This document shows, piece by piece, positions 34,891 through 42,345 of a stretch of 64,000 nucleotides of DNA. The position numbers were made by a program, and so were the translations under genes. This stretch comes from Ruminococcus flavefaciens FD-1. GTDB lineage: Bacteria; Bacillota; Clostridia; Oscillospirales; Ruminococcaceae. Every line of letters starts with the position of its first letter. Position 1 is the first letter of the stretch. The notes beneath the pieces are model-generated. The model saw nothing but the letters and a program-made list of their open reading frames with translations, was not told where the DNA came from and searched no databases. The stretch spans positions 1-64,000 of the forward strand of contig ACOK01000115.1 in NCBI GenBank assembly GCA_000174895.1, written 5' to 3'.

Positions 34891-35576
34891 TCATCCACCT
34901 CCAGCATATATCCGAGTCTCCAGACAGTTTTGATGTATTTCGGCGAGGCGGGATCGTCCTCCAGTTTTTCACGAAGCCAGCGTATATGCACGGTAAGAGT
35001 TGAAGGTTCTACCTCAGAAAATGCTCCCCACACCTCGGAAAGAAGCTTTTCTTTCGGTATCGCTGTGTTCCTGTTGCGGCAGAGATATACAAGAAGGTCA
35101 AATTCACGCTGTGCAAGCATGACCTTTTCACCGTTCCGTGTTACAGTTCTTGTAGCTGTATTTATCACTATGCCGCCGAAGGAAAGCTGTTTGTCCTCAG
35201 TCTGACCGTAAGCACGTCTTATAAGGGCGTTTACCCGTGAAAGCAGCTCCTTCATGGAATACGGCTTCGGCAGGTAATCATCACCGCCGATATCAAAGCT
35301 TCTGATGCGGTCATCCTCGGCAGTACGTGCACTTGCAAATATAACCGGAACATCCGATACCTTGCGCAGCTGACGGCATATCTCGAAGCCTTCGGAATCA
35401 GGAAGATTGATGTCAAGAAGTATCAGGTGAAAGCTCTTATGTGAAAGTATATCAAACGCTTCCTCAGCACTTGCAGCCCGCAGACTTTCATAGCCGCAGC
35501 CTTCAAGCATCTCGGAAATTATGAATGAAAGATCTGTATCATCATCGACGATAAGGATACGTTTTTTGTCCATCAT
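34887..35576 (-). CDS. OmpR-family response regulator
   Basis: A 229-residue protein: receiver domain with acidic pocket VDDDTD, phospho-acceptor Asp in LLLDINLPD (about residue 52) and Lys in LPKPYSMKEL; C-terminal winged helix (TRNGEKVMLAQREFDLLVYL...STLTVHIRWLREKL...KTVWRLGYML). The start at 35576 follows GGAGGG. First gene of the RR-kinase-ABC unit, and probably its activator. Confidence 0.94.
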   Translation of the reverse strand: MMDKKRILIVDDDTDLSFIISEMLEGCGYESLRAASAEEAFDILSHKSFHLILLDINLPDSEGFEICRQLRKVSDVPVIFASARTAEDDRIRSFDIGGDDYLPKPYSMKELLSRVNALIRRAYGQTEDKQLSFGGIVINTATRTVTRNGEKVMLAQREFDLLVYLCRNRNTAIPKEKLLSEVWGAFSEVEPSTLTVHIRWLREKLEDDPASPKYIKTVWRLGYMLEVDE

Positions 35577-35745
35577 TTCGCCCTCCGTACTGTGTGATCT
35601 CATGTTGTTGCAGAAAAATCCGATAACAGACAGAACTGTAACAACCGTTTATGAACATTATATACTATAAAGTGTCGGGATAAAACAGACTGTCCGATGT
35701 CTTGTATGCTTTAAATTATCATTTCACTTGCAGTTTGATAACCGT

Positions 35746-36699
35746 TCATTCTGTATCGATGGATGAGATAAACCCGTTCATTTTCTCCGCTATCTCTTCC
35801 TGCCTGAAATTATGTACATAATGTCCGCATCCGAGTTCTATGACCTCTGCGTCAGATAATTTTTCAGCGTAGTCCTTCTGTGCGGATATCCAGCTTGGAA
35901 CATCCACCTCGCTTCCGTCCGAAACAAACAGCAGAGTCGGAACATCAGGTATCGGCATACTGTCTATCTCTGCACATGCATCGGGTATAGCATTGCTTTC
36001 GTATATTATGTCGCAGTTTACAGCGATCTTTGCGGCTATTGCCTTGTATAGTTTCTTATCATTTTCATCAAGCACTGAAGGAAGTGCACTGTCGGTATAG
36101 AATAACCTTGTCAACCCCAATTTACTTGCGACCGAAGCAAGCTTTTCCATTTTTTCAGCTCTTTCCAGATCGAGTTCATCATAGTGTCTGGGAAGCGCCA
36201 TATCCAGTCCCACTATAGCCTCGACTTCATCGGGGTACTTCTGCGCCCATAGTATCGCTTCAATTCCGGACATAGAGTGCGGACAAAGTATATATGGAGC
36301 ATTGACGCCCTGCTTTTCAAGCGCTTTTCTGTCCTGTTCAAGTATCGTATCAAAGGACCTTTCCTCATCAACTACGTCCGCTGCGCCATAGCCGTATTTT
36401 TCGATTACAGCTATTCTGTAGTCATCTTCAAGGAGACTGTACAGACTCTTGAAATCCAGTACAGGTGCGGCTGTACCGCTGCCCGACAGGAATACGAGTG
36501 TATTTTCTCCTTTCCCATGAGTGTAAACGTTCATATTGTGTCCGTCCACCTCAACGAGTTCTCCGGGATAGGTTTTCAGTAGTTCCTTTTCGCTGTTCAT
36601 CATTATTCTGTTGCTGATAAACATTACAAGCAGAAATAGTATTATCAGTATCAGCAGTACAAGCAGTATTTTACCTGTGATCTTAATCGCCTTTTTCAT
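35746..36699 (-). CDS. Membrane-anchored alpha/beta hydrolase
   Basis: A 317-residue protein. An N-terminal membrane helix (about residues 7-29) anchors a hydrolase domain outside or at the membrane. VFLSGSGTAAP is the oxyanion-region strand, PHSMSG (about residue 143) the nucleophile elbow with Ser, TLLFVSDGSE leads to the acid, and GCGHYVHNF holds the catalytic His. Substrate unknown; members include esterases and peptidases. The start follows GGAGG. Monocistronic. Confidence 0.85.
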   Translation of the reverse strand: MKKAIKITGKILLVLLILIILFLLVMFISNRIMMNSEKELLKTYPGELVEVDGHNMNVYTHGKGENTLVFLSGSGTAAPVLDFKSLYSLLEDDYRIAVIEKYGYGAADVVDEERSFDTILEQDRKALEKQGVNAPYILCPHSMSGIEAILWAQKYPDEVEAIVGLDMALPRHYDELDLERAEKMEKLASVASKLGLTRLFYTDSALPSVLDENDKKLYKAIAAKIAVNCDIIYESNAIPDACAEIDSMPIPDVPTLLFVSDGSEVDVPSWISAQKDYAEKLSDAEVIELGCGHYVHNFRQEEIAEKMNGFISSIDTE

Positions 36700-36791
36700 A
36701 TTTATACCTCCGTTTTTACATCTTTTATCATTATACGATGCAGGAGCGCATATGTCAATGCCGAATGATTTGTATTAATGTTAGGAATTTC

Positions 36792-36962
36792 TCACTTTCT
36801 ATTGGTGGCTGCGGTTTTCTGCCCGAAAAGCATTTTATTCCGCTTTATCAGAAGTTCGGTCAGATGCTCGATGCGAAGATCTTTATTCTCGATTTCTTTT
36901 TCAAGCTCGGAGCATTTCTGCAAGGATTCTTCGTATGCTTTTTTCAGTTCGGCATAATTCAT
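36792..36962 (-). pseudogene. tnpC fragment (IS66), first 50 codons
   Basis: Begins MNYAELKKAYEESLQKC as in the intact tnpC, is identical up to KMLFGQK, then diverges at about 36813 and stops at 36792-36794. Confidence 0.85.
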
Positions 36963-37096
36963 AACAAAAACGCTCCTTTCCTTGAATTCAGTTGATCTTT
37001 GATGCTTCGATTATATCATAAATCTCCCGATTATTCAAGGAAAAGAGCACATCTTGATTGAGAAATATCTTCCACATTTATGTACATATCTGCTGT

Positions 37097-37318
37097 TCAA
37101 AACTCAGCAGATATCCACACCGCCTTCAATTTTTTTGATTGCTTTCGGCTGGTCAACAGATAATCCCTGCGTCTTCCGCAAAACAAAAATGCACTGTTAT
37201 CAAACAGGTCAAGATTATACTTCTGCTGCACTATTCCTGCAAGTCCGTCAATTGACTTCCACATATCTGTATGTTCGCAGACAATGTAGATATTATCAGC
37301 TTTCAGGTTCTTCAGCAT
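37097..37318 (-). pseudogene. tnpB fragment (IS66) with internal frameshifting deletion
   Basis: The first 52 residues match intact TnpB to CGRRRD. Then 142 bases are missing between two GCAGGGA direct repeats (compare 12360 and 12502 in the intact copy), and the remaining tail is out of frame. Confidence 0.88.
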
Positions 37319-37465
37319 TGTTTCAGTCCTCTGAGCAGCGAATATACCATATTCTCCGAAACATCAGGCGGAAGTATGATCTCTATAATTCTTATTGCCA
37401 AAAGCTGTTTCGTGTGATATAATGAGAAAAAAGCAGACAGGAATTGATGATATGAAAGTATCTGA

Positions 37466-37494
37466 TTGAAAATCGTGGCTGATTATGGTATAAA
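37466..37494 (+). promoter_or_regulatory. Promoter of the DUF6985-like gene
   Basis: TTGAAA (37466-37471), 17-base spacer, TATAAA (37489-37494), about 70 bases before the ATG. Confidence 0.6.
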
Positions 37495-37564
37495 TTGGTA
37501 ATGTAAGCAACTTGCGAGGTAACTTGCATAAATCGGAAATGGCATTTATAAAGTGAGGTTAATT

Positions 37565-38041
37565 ATGAAAGTAGATTACAGTAAATTTGAAAGCGGAGTT
37601 TATTTACATGGAAAAGTAGTAATAGAGGAGGAAGATTCCAATAAAGAAATTACTGCACAGCTTGAGCCAGATGATAATGGTGAAATACCTGATGTAGAGA
37701 AGAAAACACTGGAATTCTTTTTGGACAACTACTCAAAATATAAGCAGTTCTTATTAGAACCTATCTTTGAATACTATAAAGAATGCAGAGATGAGTGGGG
37801 AGATGTAGAACCGGATGACGAACTATTTCCTGAAGTCAAGGATAAGAATAAAATGTATGAGATGGCATCATTACGTGGACTCATGGTTTTAGATGAAGCA
37901 TATTCCGGAAAACAAACAATAACTCTTTTTTATGATTGTACATGGGATGAAGAAGAAGGAATGGGTATAAGAATTGCATTGGGTAATAATGTCTCCGAAG
38001 TTAAAGTAGTTAAGATAGCTACAATCGGTGGTGTATATTGA
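37565..38041 (+). CDS. DUF6985-like protein (probable immunity-type protein)
   Basis: A 158-residue acidic cytoplasmic protein starting MKVDYSKF, with TGAGGT upstream. The C-terminal part FYDCTWDEEEGMGIRI followed by KIATIGG resembles the conserved end of DUF6985 proteins, which are often found in polymorphic-toxin immunity arrays. No toxin gene lies next to it. Together with the following SUKH-like gene and the SUKH-3 fragment it forms an orphan immunity group (inference). Confidence 0.6.
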   Translation: MKVDYSKFESGVYLHGKVVIEEEDSNKEITAQLEPDDNGEIPDVEKKTLEFFLDNYSKYKQFLLEPIFEYYKECRDEWGDVEPDDELFPEVKDKNKMYEMASLRGLMVLDEAYSGKQTITLFYDCTWDEEEGMGIRIALGNNVSEVKVVKIATIGGVY

Positions 38042-38223
38042 ATTATCGCCCTATGCTGCTAATCTGTGCTTTGATGTCGCTATAACTTCTGATTTTTCAC
38101 AGCAAATAAGAAAAGAGTGCACCCCATGTGTACTTGGTTCTATGCAGAACAATTCACATTGTTACGATAATCACAGGGCTATACCGAACCAAAGCCAAAG
38201 TTTATGAAGATATAGGAGAGAAA

Positions 38224-38784
38224 ATGATGGAAGAAGCAATCAAGCATTACATGGAAATAGTGAGGGAGAAAGGGATAAATATAAATCACTTTCCGGTAAG
38301 CAGACGATTATCGAATGTTGATCCTGAACTAATGCGCCGTTTTAATGCAGGCGAATTGTTTGTTGCAAGACAGGAACACTCAGATTTTGAGATATTTGAT
38401 CGTGAGATCGGTTACCCGTTGCCAAAAGATATAGCTGATTATCTCAATTCGTACTGGCAGCCGGGTGTATTCGGTTATTATAAAGATCTTCCTGAGTGTT
38501 TCATGTTGTTTTCAGCTATTCGGCACATAGGCGAAAAACCTGATGATTTTCTTTTACGTTCAGGCGGATTGATCGCAGAAGCCAAAAGGTGGGTATCATA
38601 TGACGGCGATCTGAACAGATATATGCCTATTGGTATTTATGATGCTTACTCCTGTTCATTCCTATTATATGAAGTCGGAACAGGCAGGATCTTCATAGAA
38701 GATCTGGATAACGAAGGCGGTGCTGAGAGTGAGCCTGTTGCGGATTCGCTGAAAGAGCTGATTCTCGGCTTATATTTGAAATAA
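38224..38784 (+). CDS. SUKH-superfamily-like protein
   Basis: A 186-residue protein from ATG 38224 (GGAG 5 bases upstream). REIGYPLPKDIADYLNSYWQPGVFGYY and later IGIYDAYSCSFLLYEVGTGRIFIED fit the SUKH fold (SMI1/KNR4-Syd), in which a helix with the PLP-x-x-x-x-xYL pattern precedes a beta-meander. SUKH proteins neutralise toxins in contact-dependent or polymorphic toxin systems. The N-terminal 45 residues are unusual. Assignment from pattern memory. Confidence 0.5.
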   Translation: MMEEAIKHYMEIVREKGININHFPVSRRLSNVDPELMRRFNAGELFVARQEHSDFEIFDREIGYPLPKDIADYLNSYWQPGVFGYYKDLPECFMLFSAIRHIGEKPDDFLLRSGGLIAEAKRWVSYDGDLNRYMPIGIYDAYSCSFLLYEVGTGRIFIEDLDNEGGAESEPVADSLKELILGLYLK

Positions 38785-38823
38785 AAGGAAAAAAGTTTAG
38801 TTCTTATCATAATGGAGGAAAAT

Positions 38824-39270
38824 ATGAGCAAAGATAATATTCAACCGATCACTATGGAGCATATTCAGCGCTATGGTGACATATATGCAAAAGCCTTTTC
38901 GGGAGAGCCGTGGAATGATCCGTGGAAAACGGAGGATGCCGTCATTCACGTTCGGGAGCTGTTGGAGTCAAAGCAATCCTATGGTCTTGAATACGTCCTT
39001 AATGGAAAGGTAGTCGGCTTTATTCTCGGAACGTCTATGCTGTTCCATTACGGCAGGACTTTTGAGATCAATGACCTTGCGGTTGATCCCGAATATCAGC
39101 GCAGAGGAATTGCTAAGGAACTGCTTGAAAAGTGCCTTGCGGATATTAAGGCGCAGGGGATGGTGGGGGTTCACCTTATCACCGCAGGAGAGAGTGTTCT
39201 GCCTGAGTTTTATGAAAAATATGGTTTCAAAAAGGAAACAGAGATCATTCTTATGGGAGCGGAACTATGA
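38824..39270 (+). CDS. GNAT acetyltransferase
   Basis: A 148-residue N-acetyltransferase. INDLAVDPEYQRRGIAKELLEKC is motif A with the acetyl-CoA loop (Q/R-x-x-G-x-A), and FYEKYGFKKETE is the closing motif B. The start at 38824 (MSKDN) is chosen because TGGAGGA lies just upstream; an ATG at 38812 is inside that ribosome site. It overlaps the next acetyltransferase gene by 4 bases (ATGA). Substrate unknown. Confidence 0.88.
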   Translation: MSKDNIQPITMEHIQRYGDIYAKAFSGEPWNDPWKTEDAVIHVRELLESKQSYGLEYVLNGKVVGFILGTSMLFHYGRTFEINDLAVDPEYQRRGIAKELLEKCLADIKAQGMVGVHLITAGESVLPEFYEKYGFKKETEIILMGAEL

Positions 39271-39710
39271 TAAAACGTGCTGAATACAAAGATTTGCAGG
39301 AAATACTGTACTTACAATATCTCGCTTACCAGAGTGAAGCTGAACTGTTTGGCAGCAAAGAAATTCCTCCGTTGAAGCAGACTTTAGCTGAGGTCATTGA
39401 GGAGTTCAATAATGGTATCATATTGAAATTGACAGATGAAAATGGTACTATCATCGGTTCAGTCCGTGCTGCTGAAAAGAACGGAACAGTTTATATCGGA
39501 AAGTTGATGGTTCACCCTGATCACCGATGCAAGGGATATGGCACAAAACTTCTCTCAGAGATCGAAAGCTGCTACCCCGACAGGCGTTATGAGCTTTTTA
39601 CAAGTACCAGAAGTGTTGATAATATACGGCTGTATGAAAAAGTGGGATATAAGATCTTTGACCGAAAACCCGTTGATAATGAATTGGTATTCGTGTATAT
39701 GGAAAAATAA
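39267..39710 (+). CDS. GNAT acetyltransferase
   Basis: A 147-residue N-acetyltransferase, translationally coupled to the preceding one. VYIGKLMVHPDHRCKGYGTKLL carries the acetyl-CoA-binding loop (R-x-x-G-x-G) and NIRLYEKVGYKIFDRK is motif B. The two neighbours are different branches of the family and not a recent duplication. Confidence 0.9.
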   Translation: MIKRAEYKDLQEILYLQYLAYQSEAELFGSKEIPPLKQTLAEVIEEFNNGIILKLTDENGTIIGSVRAAEKNGTVYIGKLMVHPDHRCKGYGTKLLSEIESCYPDRRYELFTSTRSVDNIRLYEKVGYKIFDRKPVDNELVFVYMEK

Positions 39711-39747
39711 CCGACTTTGAACCCAGACCGGATTAAAAGTTCCCCAC

Positions 39748-39873
39748 ATGATAAGGAGCAGTACAATAATAATTCATGATGAAGCCGTAAAGAAAGTTCT
39801 TATGGAAAGCGGATGGAGCGAAGAACGAAAGGTCGAAATAACAGAACCTCTTACGCACACCCCAAATTTTTAA
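39748..39873 (+). pseudogene. SUKH-3 immunity-type gene, truncated start fragment
   Basis: The frame reads IIHDEAVKKVLMESGWSEER, then KVEI, and stops after 18 more codons. Short segments of the form LMESGWSEERKVEI are the N-terminal signature of SUKH-3 proteins. An AAGGAG lies at 39753, and the codon where a start is expected (39768) is ATA, so initiation may also be lost. The downstream part is replaced by the convergent 69-aa gene, with which it overlaps by 23 bases. Confidence 0.55.
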
Positions 39874-40060
39874 GTAACAAACCTTCTGTATTATTATATA
39901 GTTCTTCTTTTCCTGAGAGGAAGAACATGATCATACACTTTTTCTCCTTAACATCTTTAAGGAGCAGGCGAGTGAGTTCACTGCGGTCATACATTTCTTG
40001 TTCTTCTTTCGTAAGCCATACCTCAATGTATCCTTTTTTTCTTTTGTCATAAATTTCCAT
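39851..40060 (-). CDS. Small acidic protein (69 aa), paralogue of 3316-3510
   Basis: Starts MEIYDKRKKGYIEVWLT. It shares with the 64-aa protein at 3.3 kb the MEIY start, VW-x-T-x-EE, MYDRSELT, LLLKD, KC, FFLSGK and GLLLKNL. AAGGA precedes the ATG at 40060. It appears to have replaced the end of a SUKH-3 gene. Function unknown. The conserved spacing of motifs argues for selection as a protein. Confidence 0.65.
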   Translation of the reverse strand: MEIYDKRKKGYIEVWLTKEEQEMYDRSELTRLLLKDVKEKKCMIMFFLSGKEELYNNTEGLLLKNLGCA

Positions 40061-40352
40061 TTGATCAGATCCTTCCTGTTTTAGTATGCCATGTCTATAC
40101 TTTTTTATTTACTGTTCTGCATGATTATAAAAAATATAGCCTGGCTCAGGATCAATCATGTTGTTTGATGAAAGATAAGGGAGTTGTATCCGCTCCATAT
40201 TTTTCATGATAGATTCCTGATTATAATACTTGTAGGTATGGATAGCATTAAATATATTATTCACAAGCGAAAAGCAAGTTATACAGAAGGAGTTTCAAAT
40301 AATCAGGTGGAATCCAAGGAAAATTGATATGCTTTTGATCTCAATATAACAA

Positions 40353-40380
40353 AACAGCCGTTCCGGAAGGAGCGGCTGTT
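40353..40380 (-). terminator. Hairpin in the 40.1-40.8 kb gap
   Basis: AACAGCCGTTCC / GGAGCGGCTGTT (one mismatch) with a GGAA-type loop, followed on the minus strand by TTTTG. No gene was recognised between 40061 and 40858. Confidence 0.6.
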
Positions 40381-40483
40381 ATAGTATTCAGGGGAGTGGC
40401 GCTGATTTGCATTGTAACATTATGCGTGTACTATATATCTTCACCTGAAGATACACTCAAATACAATCAAATTATTATTTTAG

Positions 40484-40594
40484 TATAGGTCAGGGAAACA
40501 GCTGAAGAAAATTTTCCATGAAAAATACGTATCCCAGAGAAAAAATCAATTCTCACAGTAGGTAAAACCTATACTTGCGGAAAAAATGAATTGT
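40484..40594. other. Possible structured RNA or regulatory element, copy 1
   Basis: Begins AGTATAGGTCAGG, contains CAGCTGAAGA, and ends AACCTATACTTGCGGAAAAA, so the ends AGTATAGGT and ACCTATACT can pair. A very similar arrangement is present at 42199-42300. A terminator hairpin follows at 40628. Class unknown. Confidence 0.35.
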
Positions 40595-40627
40595 TTTTTG
40601 GCATATCTTAGTATGATGAGAAGGCGA

Positions 40628-40654
40628 AAAGCAGCCGCATAAAGCGGCTGCTTT
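40628..40654. terminator. Bidirectional terminator
   Basis: AAAGCAGCCGC / GCGGCTGCTTT stem with a 5-base loop, after element copy 1 and before the end of the gene at 40859. Confidence 0.7.
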
Positions 40655-40858
40655 AGTTATAATATTTGTCATGCTAATGCATTATCACTTAAACTTTGAT
40701 ATGCCTTCTTTATGATTAATATACTGTTGTAAATTTAATTAATTATATTTATTATTGTAGTAAACGCTGAGAACAAACATAAAGCTCTCTATTCAATTCT
40801 TCAAATTCTTTTAAGATGAACTGTTCTGATAGTAAATTTTCAATTGAAATATATTCTA

Positions 40859-41929
40859 TTACTTTGTCAGCGGTATAGAAAAATGTTTTAGATTGTCATT
40901 TAATAACGATATATTACTAAATTCTCGAAACAATTTTTCGTATAAGCGTTTTAATTTTTGATAGGACCAACAATATTTTTCTTTAAGAGCACTATTATTT
41001 TTGAAATAAGAATCAATCAACTGTGCGTTATAATCATTGCCATAAGTTGCAAAATATTCTGCTCTGACTTTCTCTGACAGCAGAAATAAGTTGAATAAAA
41101 TACTTTCCATTGAGCTGTATTCCAATCGAAGAGTTTTCATTTTATAAAGTGGAATATGAGGAGAACTGCCTTCTTTAGAAAATGTTTCATTCATATCATT
41201 ACTTATAGAACCTTGTTTGTGATTTAATGCTTCAAGGTTTGTTTCAGATTTAGTTCTATCAGGGGTATTTGTTTGTTCTTTTTCCGTTATGGGCTTAGGC
41301 AATAATTCAATCTTGAGAGAGCTATTCTCACCTATATTGGCTTTGTACGGACGCAGGGTGCTTTTGGTATTTGAATCTATATGACACCATTTATTATATG
41401 TATCTTCTCCCTTCCAGTTGTCACGAATATTCATCATTACATAATATAATACCCCTAACAAAAATGACGGAAGATAAAATTGATTCATTGAACGGAGTTC
41501 TTGTTTGCTGACTGACTGGCCATCTGGACTAATATGAAATGTTGTTTCTTCAGAGATGTCTTCGTCATTAAGTATTACTTCAATTACAGCTTTTACAAAT
41601 AATACATCTTTATTCGATTCGGTTGATATGATTTTTTCTACATATTCTTCTGATCTTTTGAGTGGGGCTTCATATTTTTCATTAATTTCTGTTCTGATGG
41701 TGTTTCTTAATGAATCATCATAAAATACAGAAGAAAAAGAAGAATGGGATTTTTTTTGACACTGTTTGAATCTGCTTGTTGTAACTGAGGCGTATTCTAG
41801 AAGTTGGAATTCCGGGTATAGAATTTTTAGTGTTTCTGCTAGATAATAGGGTTCGGATTTGCCAGGATAAAATTCTTTCGCTGAATGTAAAATTAAAACA
41901 AATAATGTACCGCCGCAAAGTTTATACAT
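40859..41929 (-). CDS. Conserved-looking protein of unknown function (356 aa)
   Basis: ATG at 41929 (MYKLCGGTLFVLILHSAKEF) with GAAGG upstream. The N-terminus MYKLCGGTLF is a pattern I associate with uncharacterised Clostridial proteins. The centre (about 200-245) is a low-complexity Ser/Thr/Asn linker separating two mainly helical regions. There is no signal peptide or known catalytic motif. It is transcribed divergently from the HerA-like ATPase gene over a shared region with ATGTTATG iterons, so the two may form one accessory system. Confidence 0.6.
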   Translation of the reverse strand: MYKLCGGTLFVLILHSAKEFYPGKSEPYYLAETLKILYPEFQLLEYASVTTSRFKQCQKKSHSSFSSVFYDDSLRNTIRTEINEKYEAPLKRSEEYVEKIISTESNKDVLFVKAVIEVILNDEDISEETTFHISPDGQSVSKQELRSMNQFYLPSFLLGVLYYVMMNIRDNWKGEDTYNKWCHIDSNTKSTLRPYKANIGENSSLKIELLPKPITEKEQTNTPDRTKSETNLEALNHKQGSISNDMNETFSKEGSSPHIPLYKMKTLRLEYSSMESILFNLFLLSEKVRAEYFATYGNDYNAQLIDSYFKNNSALKEKYCWSYQKLKRLYEKLFREFSNISLLNDNLKHFSIPLTK

Positions 41930-41958
41930 ATGCACACCTTCTTCCTGAAAATGAAAAA

Positions 41959-42016
41959 ATGTTATGTAATGTTATGAAAACATTTTTTAAAAGCTTGATG
42001 TTATGAGAATGTTATT
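41959..42016. promoter_or_regulatory. Four ATGTTATG iterons between divergent genes
   Basis: ATGTTATG at 41959, 41969 and 41998, plus ATGTTATT at 42009. Within each pair the spacing is 10-11 bases, one helical turn. The second pair flanks and overlaps the promoter at 41995-42023, as expected for an operator. Confidence 0.55.
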
Positions 42017-42023
42017 TTATAAT
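41995..42023 (+). promoter_or_regulatory. Promoter of the HerA-like ATPase gene
   Basis: TTGATG (41995-42000), 17-base spacer, TATAAT (42018-42023). The leader is about 315 bases and includes the element at 42199-42300. Confidence 0.65.
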
Positions 42024-42198
42024 GAAGTCAAGAGGTAATTCCAACGCTAGTCCACGGGAGAAACTTAGGAATTATCTTTCAATTAATCCACAGCGTATCA
42101 TGACGTCAGGTATCGCTGTTTAAATATATCTGTTTCAATCAGCAGGGACAGCTGACCTGCTGAGCCGAGACATCATTCGTATATAAATCAATTCTGCT

Positions 42199-42300
42199 CT
42201 GAGTATAGGTTCAGCAGCTGAAGATCATAATTGTTCCGCTGAAATCCCGAGTGCTTTCCGGAAAAATATCTTTAGTGATGAACGAGACCTATATTTGCAG
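42199..42300. other. Possible structured leader element, copy 2
   Basis: GAGTATAGGTTCAG, then CAGCTGAAGA, ending GACCTATATTTGCAGAAAAA. Same order of motifs as 40484-40594, here in the leader of the ATPase gene just before its AAGGAGG site. The central part differs between copies. Could be a regulatory RNA or an element end. Confidence 0.35.
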
Positions 42301-42345
42301 AAAAATCAAAAAGTTTTTAAAATAACGAATAAGGAGGACTTAAAA

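Larger units (their letters stand above)
36792..37400 (-). mobile_element. Decayed IS66 copy (tnpA tail, deleted tnpB, tnpC head)
   Basis: Homologous to the IS66 at 11756-14395 from the end of tnpA, through tnpB and the tnpB-tnpC gap with its promoter, to about codon 50 of tnpC. Both ends and most of tnpC are missing. The tnpA remnant reads EIILPPDVSENMVYSLLRGL. Confidence 0.85.

Noticed and set aside
40061..40858. Transposase remnant in the 40.1-40.8 kb gap
   Set aside because: A short segment (SYTEGVSNNQVES) vaguely recalls transposase tails but is too short and lacks flanking motifs.
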